From an uncultured Lachnospiraceae bacterium (GTDB lineage Bacteria; Bacillota; Clostridia; Lachnospirales; Lachnospiraceae), in assembly GCA_945836565.1 (NCBI GenBank), contig CAMALN010000007.1:1-20186 (forward strand): DNA of 20,186 nucleotides, given 5' to 3'. Both the position numbers and the translations under genes were made by a program. This document shows, one piece after another, positions 16,918 through 20,186 of this stretch (the stretch's first letter is position 1; each line of letters opens with the position of its first letter). The notes under the pieces were generated by a model that saw only the letters and a program-made list of their open reading frames with translations, searched no databases and was not told where the DNA came from.

Positions 16918-17568
16918 ATGAATATAGCAATAGACGGACCTGCAGGAGCGGGAAAAAGCACCATAGCAAAGCTTGCAGCAAAAAGCTTAGGATATGTATA
17001 TGTGGATACGGGTGCAATGTACAGAGCAATCGCTTTGTATGTTATCAATAATGATGTTGATTACGAAGATGAAACTTCACTCAAGAATGCCCTGCAGAAT
17101 ATAAATATCGAGATAAAATACGTAGAAGGCGCACAGAGGGTGCTTTTGAACGGTGATGATGTATCGGAGAAGATAAGACAGGAGGCTGTCGGTAATATGG
17201 CTTCAAAGGTTGCAACCAAGGGACCTGTAAGGGAAAAGCTTCTTCAACTTCAGAGAGACATTGCGGCATCGACAGATGTCATAATGGATGGAAGGGATAT
17301 AGGAACCTTTGTGCTGCCAAATGCAGAGTGCAAGATATATCTCACAGCGTCTGTACAGGTGAGAGCCAAGAGAAGATATGATGAATTGCTTGCCAAGGGC
17401 GAAGCACCTTGTCTTGAGCAAATCGAAAAGGATATAGAGCTTAGGGATTATCAGGATATGAATAGGGAGATAGCGCCTCTTAAGCAGGCTGAGGATGCAA
17501 TATATATTGACAGCTCTGATATGACTATAGAGGAGGTTGTTGATAAAATCTGTAGCTATGGAAGATAA
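16918..17568 (+). CDS. cmk: Cytidylate kinase
   Basis: This kinase phosphorylates CMP and dCMP with ATP, recycling cytidine nucleotides for nucleic acid and phospholipid synthesis. The P-loop GPAGAGKST is at residues 7-15, followed by VDTGAMYRA, which contacts the nucleotide base, and by DGRDIGT in the middle. Length (216) is normal. I chose the ATG at 16918 because AGGAG at 16906-16910 lies 7 bases before it and it gives the standard N terminus MNIAIDGPAG; an earlier in-frame ATG at 16879 lies inside the previous gene and would add 13 unrelated residues. The 3' end overlaps ispH by 11 bases. The cmk-ispH-rpsA order is common in clostridia. Confidence 0.96.
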   Translation: MNIAIDGPAGAGKSTIAKLAAKSLGYVYVDTGAMYRAIALYVINNDVDYEDETSLKNALQNINIEIKYVEGAQRVLLNGDDVSEKIRQEAVGNMASKVATKGPVREKLLQLQRDIAASTDVIMDGRDIGTFVLPNAECKIYLTASVQVRAKRRYDELLAKGEAPCLEQIEKDIELRDYQDMNREIAPLKQAEDAIYIDSSDMTIEEVVDKICSYGR

Positions 17569-18427
17569 AAGAGAAGTAATATTGGCTGATACTGCCGGAT
17601 TTTGTTTCGGCGTAAAAAGAGCGGTTGATACAGTGTATGCGCAGTTGGAGACTGCCAAGGAGAGCAAAAAAGCGATATATTCTCTCGGGCCGATTATACA
17701 CAATGAGGATGTCGTGGCAAAGCTTGAAGCGCAGGGAGTCGTAACTGTACACAGCCTGGATGAGCTCAAAGACAAAGAAGCGGGATATGTTGTCATACGT
17801 TCACATGGTGTTGACAGAAAAACCTACGAAGAGATAGAAAAGCTGGGACATCATGTAATAGATGCAACCTGTCCTTTTGTGAAGAAGATACACAATATAG
17901 TTGCGAAGGCATACGAGGAAGGCTGTAAGGTTATTATAGTCGGAGACGATAAGCATCCGGAGGTAAAGGGGATAAAGGGCTGGTGTAAGACTCCGCCTTA
18001 TGTTGTTAAAACCGTTGAAGAGCTTAAGAAAGTCGTCGAAAATAGCAAAGAGAATTATGTTTTAGTCCAACAAACTACATTTAATGGTATAATTTTTAAA
18101 GAATTTGTTGAATTTTTAGATAAAAACGATTATAATAATGTTCGTGTTTATAAGACCATATGCAATGCAACTGATGAAAGACAGCTTGAAGCAGCGCGGA
18201 TAGCTAATGAAGTCGATGCGATGATTGTTATTGGTGGCATAAACAGCTCTAATACACAAAAGTTGTATGAGATATGCAAAATGAAATGCAGAAATACTTA
18301 CTACATTCAGACACTCGTTGACTTGGATTTGGCAGCTATTGAATCCGCTAAGAGGGTAGGTATTACAGCTGGGGCATCTACCCCAAACTATATTATTAAG
18401 GAGGTTCATGACGCATGTCAGAATTAA
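17558..18427 (+). CDS. ispH: 4-hydroxy-3-methylbut-2-enyl diphosphate reductase
   Basis: This Fe-S enzyme performs the last step of the MEP pathway, making isopentenyl and dimethylallyl diphosphate. The three cluster cysteines are C16 (TAGFCFGV), C105 (DATCPFV) and C202 (TICNATDERQ). The catalytic Glu135 is in HPEVKG, and the diphosphate-binding SSNTQKL (230-236), QTTF and AGASTPN are present. The 289 residues fit a stand-alone IspH. The ATG at 17558 is the most sensible start; an AGGAGG at 17531-17536 is 21 bases away, too far, and abuts only TTG codons, so translation may depend on coupling to cmk. It overlaps cmk by 11 bases and rpsA by 13. In several clostridia ispH is fused to rpsA; here the frames differ and both have their own ends. 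Confidence 0.95.
   Translation: MEDKREVILADTAGFCFGVKRAVDTVYAQLETAKESKKAIYSLGPIIHNEDVVAKLEAQGVVTVHSLDELKDKEAGYVVIRSHGVDRKTYEEIEKLGHHVIDATCPFVKKIHNIVAKAYEEGCKVIIVGDDKHPEVKGIKGWCKTPPYVVKTVEELKKVVENSKENYVLVQQTTFNGIIFKEFVEFLDKNDYNNVRVYKTICNATDERQLEAARIANEVDAMIVIGGINSSNTQKLYEICKMKCRNTYYIQTLVDLDLAAIESAKRVGITAGASTPNYIIKEVHDACQN
18108..18136 (+). promoter_or_regulatory. Candidate internal promoter for rpsA
   Basis: TTGAAT at 18108-18113 and a perfect TATAAT at 18131-18136 are 17 bases apart inside ispH. A second perfect TATAAT with an extended TGG (TGGTATAAT) is at 18085-18093. The local DNA is noticeably richer in A and T than the rest of the gene. RNA would start about 270 bases before rpsA. Confidence 0.4.
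18370..18385 (+). other. Small GC-rich hairpin before the rpsA ribosome binding site
   Basis: TGGGG (18370-18374) and CCCCA (18381-18385) can pair around a six-base loop, 12 bases before the AAGGAGG of rpsA. It lies in the conserved AGASTPN codons of ispH, so it may simply reflect coding. Confidence 0.3.
18398..18404 (+). promoter_or_regulatory. Ribosome binding site of rpsA inside ispH
   Basis: AAGGAGG at 18398-18404 is 10 bases before the rpsA ATG at 18415. It is the strongest ribosome binding site in this block and lies wholly in the last codons of ispH. The ATG at 18408 is too close and in another frame. Confidence 0.75.
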
Positions 18428-19527
18428 GTTTTGCAGAATTATTTGAGGAATCAGAAAAGAACGACAGAAAGATTAGAACAGGAAGCATAGTTGAAGGTAA
18501 AGTTATAGGTGTTAAGCCTGATGAGATTATCGTAGACATCCAGTATAAGGCAGATGGTATCATTACCAGAAACGAGTATTCAAACACTCCGAATCTTGAT
18601 CTTACTACTGTTGTTAAGGAAGGTGATCCTATCACAGTTAAGGTTATCAAGACAAATGATGGAGACGGACAGGTTCTTCTTTCATATAAGAGAGTAGCAA
18701 ACGAGAAATCTTACGAGGCTCTTCAGGAGGCATTTGAGAATGAGACTGTACTAAAGGGTACTGTAACTCAGGTTGTATCAGGTGGTTTAACTGTTGTAGT
18801 TGATGATTGCAATGTATTTATACCTGCAAGCCTTGTATCAGATGTATTTGAGAAGGATCTTAACAAGTATATGGGACAGGAGCTTGAGTTTAAGCTTACT
18901 GAGTGCAATCCTAAGAAGAGAAGAGTTATAGGAAACAGAAAGGTACTTGTGGCAGCACAGAAGGCTGAGGCTATCAAGGCAGCTCTTGAGAAGCTTCATG
19001 AGGGAGATGTTGTTAAGGGTACAGTCAAGAACATAACTCCATTTGGTGCATTCATCGATTTGGGTGGTGTTGACGGACTTCTTCATATATCAGAGATGTC
19101 TTGGTCAAGAGTTGACAACCCTAAGACTGTTGTTGAGGTTGGTCAGGAAATCGAGGTTATGATTAAGAGTATAGATGGTGAGAAGATTGCTCTTACCAAG
19201 AAGCTTCCGGGAACAAACCCATGGGAGATGGCAGCAGAGAAGTTCAGGGTGGATGATGTTGTAACCGGTAAGGTTGCACGTATGACTACATTTGGCGCAT
19301 TTGTAGAGCTTGAGCCGGGTGTTGATGCACTTCTTCATGTATCACAGATTTCAAATAAGAGAGTTGAGAAGCCTGAGGATGTACTCACACTTGGTCAGGA
19401 GATTACTGCCAAGATAGTTGACTTTAAGCTTGATGAGAAGAAGATTAGCCTTAGCATGAAGGCACTTCTTACAGAAGAGGATGATGTTGCTGAGGAAGCA
19501 ACAGAAGAGGCTGCTACTGAGGAGTAA
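18415..19527 (+). CDS. rpsA: S1-domain RNA-binding protein (ribosomal protein S1-like)
   Basis: This protein binds single-stranded RNA and in many bacteria helps mRNA bind the 30S ribosome. Its 370 residues hold four S1 OB-fold repeats, starting near residues 21, 105, 195 and 280; the last two show the classic GTVKNITPFGAFIDL and GKVARMTTFGAFVEL starts with GLLHISE/ALLHVSQ. The C terminus is a short acidic tail rich in Glu. Four repeats is the usual clostridial form, against six in E. coli. Codon choice appears more biased than in neighbouring cmk and ispH, as expected for an abundant protein. It overlaps ispH by 13 bases in a different frame. Whether it is a stable ribosomal protein or an associated factor in this group is not settled. 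Confidence 0.93.
   Translation: MSELSFAELFEESEKNDRKIRTGSIVEGKVIGVKPDEIIVDIQYKADGIITRNEYSNTPNLDLTTVVKEGDPITVKVIKTNDGDGQVLLSYKRVANEKSYEALQEAFENETVLKGTVTQVVSGGLTVVVDDCNVFIPASLVSDVFEKDLNKYMGQELEFKLTECNPKKRRVIGNRKVLVAAQKAEAIKAALEKLHEGDVVKGTVKNITPFGAFIDLGGVDGLLHISEMSWSRVDNPKTVVEVGQEIEVMIKSIDGEKIALTKKLPGTNPWEMAAEKFRVDDVVTGKVARMTTFGAFVELEPGVDALLHVSQISNKRVEKPEDVLTLGQEITAKIVDFKLDEKKISLSMKALLTEEDDVAEEATEEAATEE
19519..19524 (+). promoter_or_regulatory. Ribosome binding site of cheR within the rpsA end
   Basis: GAGGAG at 19519-19524 encodes the final Glu-Glu of the rpsA protein and lies 6 bases before the cheR ATG at 19531. Confidence 0.65.
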
Positions 19528-19530
19528 TAT

Positions 19531-20186
19531 ATGGCATACGGGTACGAAGAGTTTAAGAAGGATGTCTATAAATTGACAGACATAAACTTGGATATGTACA
19601 AAGAACGCCAGATGAAAAGAAGAATAGAATCCCTTATTACCAGAAAGGGCTTCGATGGATATGAGAATTTTTTCAAAGGTATGAAGCAGGACGAAGAACT
19701 GCTTCGTACCTTTGTTAGTTATTTGACAATAAACGTATCACAATTCTTTAGAAATCCGGAGCAATGGCGACATTTTGAGCAGGATATACTTCCTTATCTC
19801 AGGAAGGAATACGGGGACAGACTGACTATATGGAGCGCAGCCTGTTCGACCGGTGATGAGCCTTATACAATTGCTATGATTATGGCTAAGTACATACCAA
19901 CAGAAAAAATTAAGATAATTGCTACGGACATAGATGAGGATGTGCTGGCATTTGCAAAGAATGGTATATATCCGGAGCGAAGCCTGACAGATCTTCCGGC
20001 TGAATTCAAGTCGAAGTATTTTAGTCCGGCTGAAAAAAATCATATGAAGATTTCTGATGATATAAAAAAATGTGTTGAATTCAAAAAACATAATTTGTTA
20101 AAGGACCCATTTTTCAGAAATATTAATATGATTGTATGTCGGAATGTAGTTATATATTTTACGGATGAAGCCAAGAATCAGATATA
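19531..20186 (+). CDS. cheR: CheR-type chemoreceptor glutamate methyltransferase (3' partial)
   Basis: This enzyme transfers methyl groups from S-adenosylmethionine to glutamates of chemoreceptors, for adaptation in chemotaxis. I read 218 codons without a stop to the window end; the full protein should be about 260-275 residues. An N-terminal helical domain (about 1-70) is followed by VSQFFRNPEQW (69-79), SAACSTGDEPYTIAM (102-116) with the SAM-binding core, ATDID (131-135) and the family signature MIVCRNVVIYF (200-210). Canonical CheR reads GCSTGEEPYS, so the Gly-to-Ala and Glu-to-Asp changes are mild. It begins 3 bases after the rpsA stop, so it is likely co-transcribed with it. It could instead methylate a non-chemotaxis target, as some CheR-like enzymes do. 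Confidence 0.93.
   Translation, partial: MAYGYEEFKKDVYKLTDINLDMYKERQMKRRIESLITRKGFDGYENFFKGMKQDEELLRTFVSYLTINVSQFFRNPEQWRHFEQDILPYLRKEYGDRLTIWSAACSTGDEPYTIAMIMAKYIPTEKIKIIATDIDEDVLAFAKNGIYPERSLTDLPAEFKSKYFSPAEKNHMKISDDIKKCVEFKKHNLLKDPFFRNINMIVCRNVVIYFTDEAKNQI

Noticed and set aside
17537..17557. TTG start for ispH next to AGGAGG
   Set aside because: The spacing is 0-3 bases, too short, and the added residues are not typical of IspH.

Overview
The window looks like the chromosome of an AT-rich, Gram-positive, anaerobic Firmicute, most probably a clostridium of the family Lachnospiraceae. The reasons are strong AAGGAG-type ribosome binding sites, a ClpP-like TepA gene next to spoIIIE, formate-tetrahydrofolate ligase, a Na+-pumping biotin decarboxylase cluster with a lipoprotein-type gamma subunit, and the cmk-ispH-rpsA gene order. 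Genus is not decidable by eye. All genes lie on the + strand, and no gap between genes exceeds about 140 bases. I see no RNA genes, insertion sequences, CRISPR arrays or phage genes.

Region 1 (1-7671) is a housekeeping block: a 5'-truncated tepA-like gene, spoIIIE/ftsK (DNA translocase), fhs and folD (tetrahydrofolate one-carbon metabolism), rimO (ribosomal protein S12 methylthiotransferase) and pgsA (phosphatidylglycerophosphate synthase). Spacing is tight or overlapping, so spoIIIE to pgsA is probably one transcript. A promoter candidate lies in the tail of tepA.

Region 2 (7672-13380) is the most distinctive part. A good promoter candidate and a structured leader precede five genes: an acyl-CoA carboxyltransferase-like protein, a lipoprotein fused to an OadG-like gamma subunit, a small biotin carrier, the Na+-pumping beta subunit, and a 5S/OadA-type oxaloacetate or pyruvate carboxyltransferase. 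A hairpin closes the unit. Two different carboxyltransferases share one biotin carrier and one membrane pump, and there is no biotin carboxylase. This suggests a system that moves a carboxyl group between oxaloacetate/pyruvate and an acyl-CoA while coupling decarboxylation to Na+ export. The acyl-CoA subunit is divergent at several active-site motifs, so its substrate is open.

Region 3 (13381-20186) holds ktrB-ktrA (K+ uptake), a flavoprotein of the HI0933/BaiN family, cmk (CMP kinase), ispH (isoprenoid synthesis), rpsA (four-domain S1 protein) and a 3'-truncated cheR (chemotaxis methyltransferase). These genes are packed with gaps of under 30 bases or with overlaps. An internal promoter candidate for rpsA lies inside ispH. 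The presence of cheR hints at a motile or chemotactic organism.

A possible functional theme, which is inference, is a Na+ gradient made by the decarboxylase and used by processes such as Ktr-type K+ uptake encoded just downstream.
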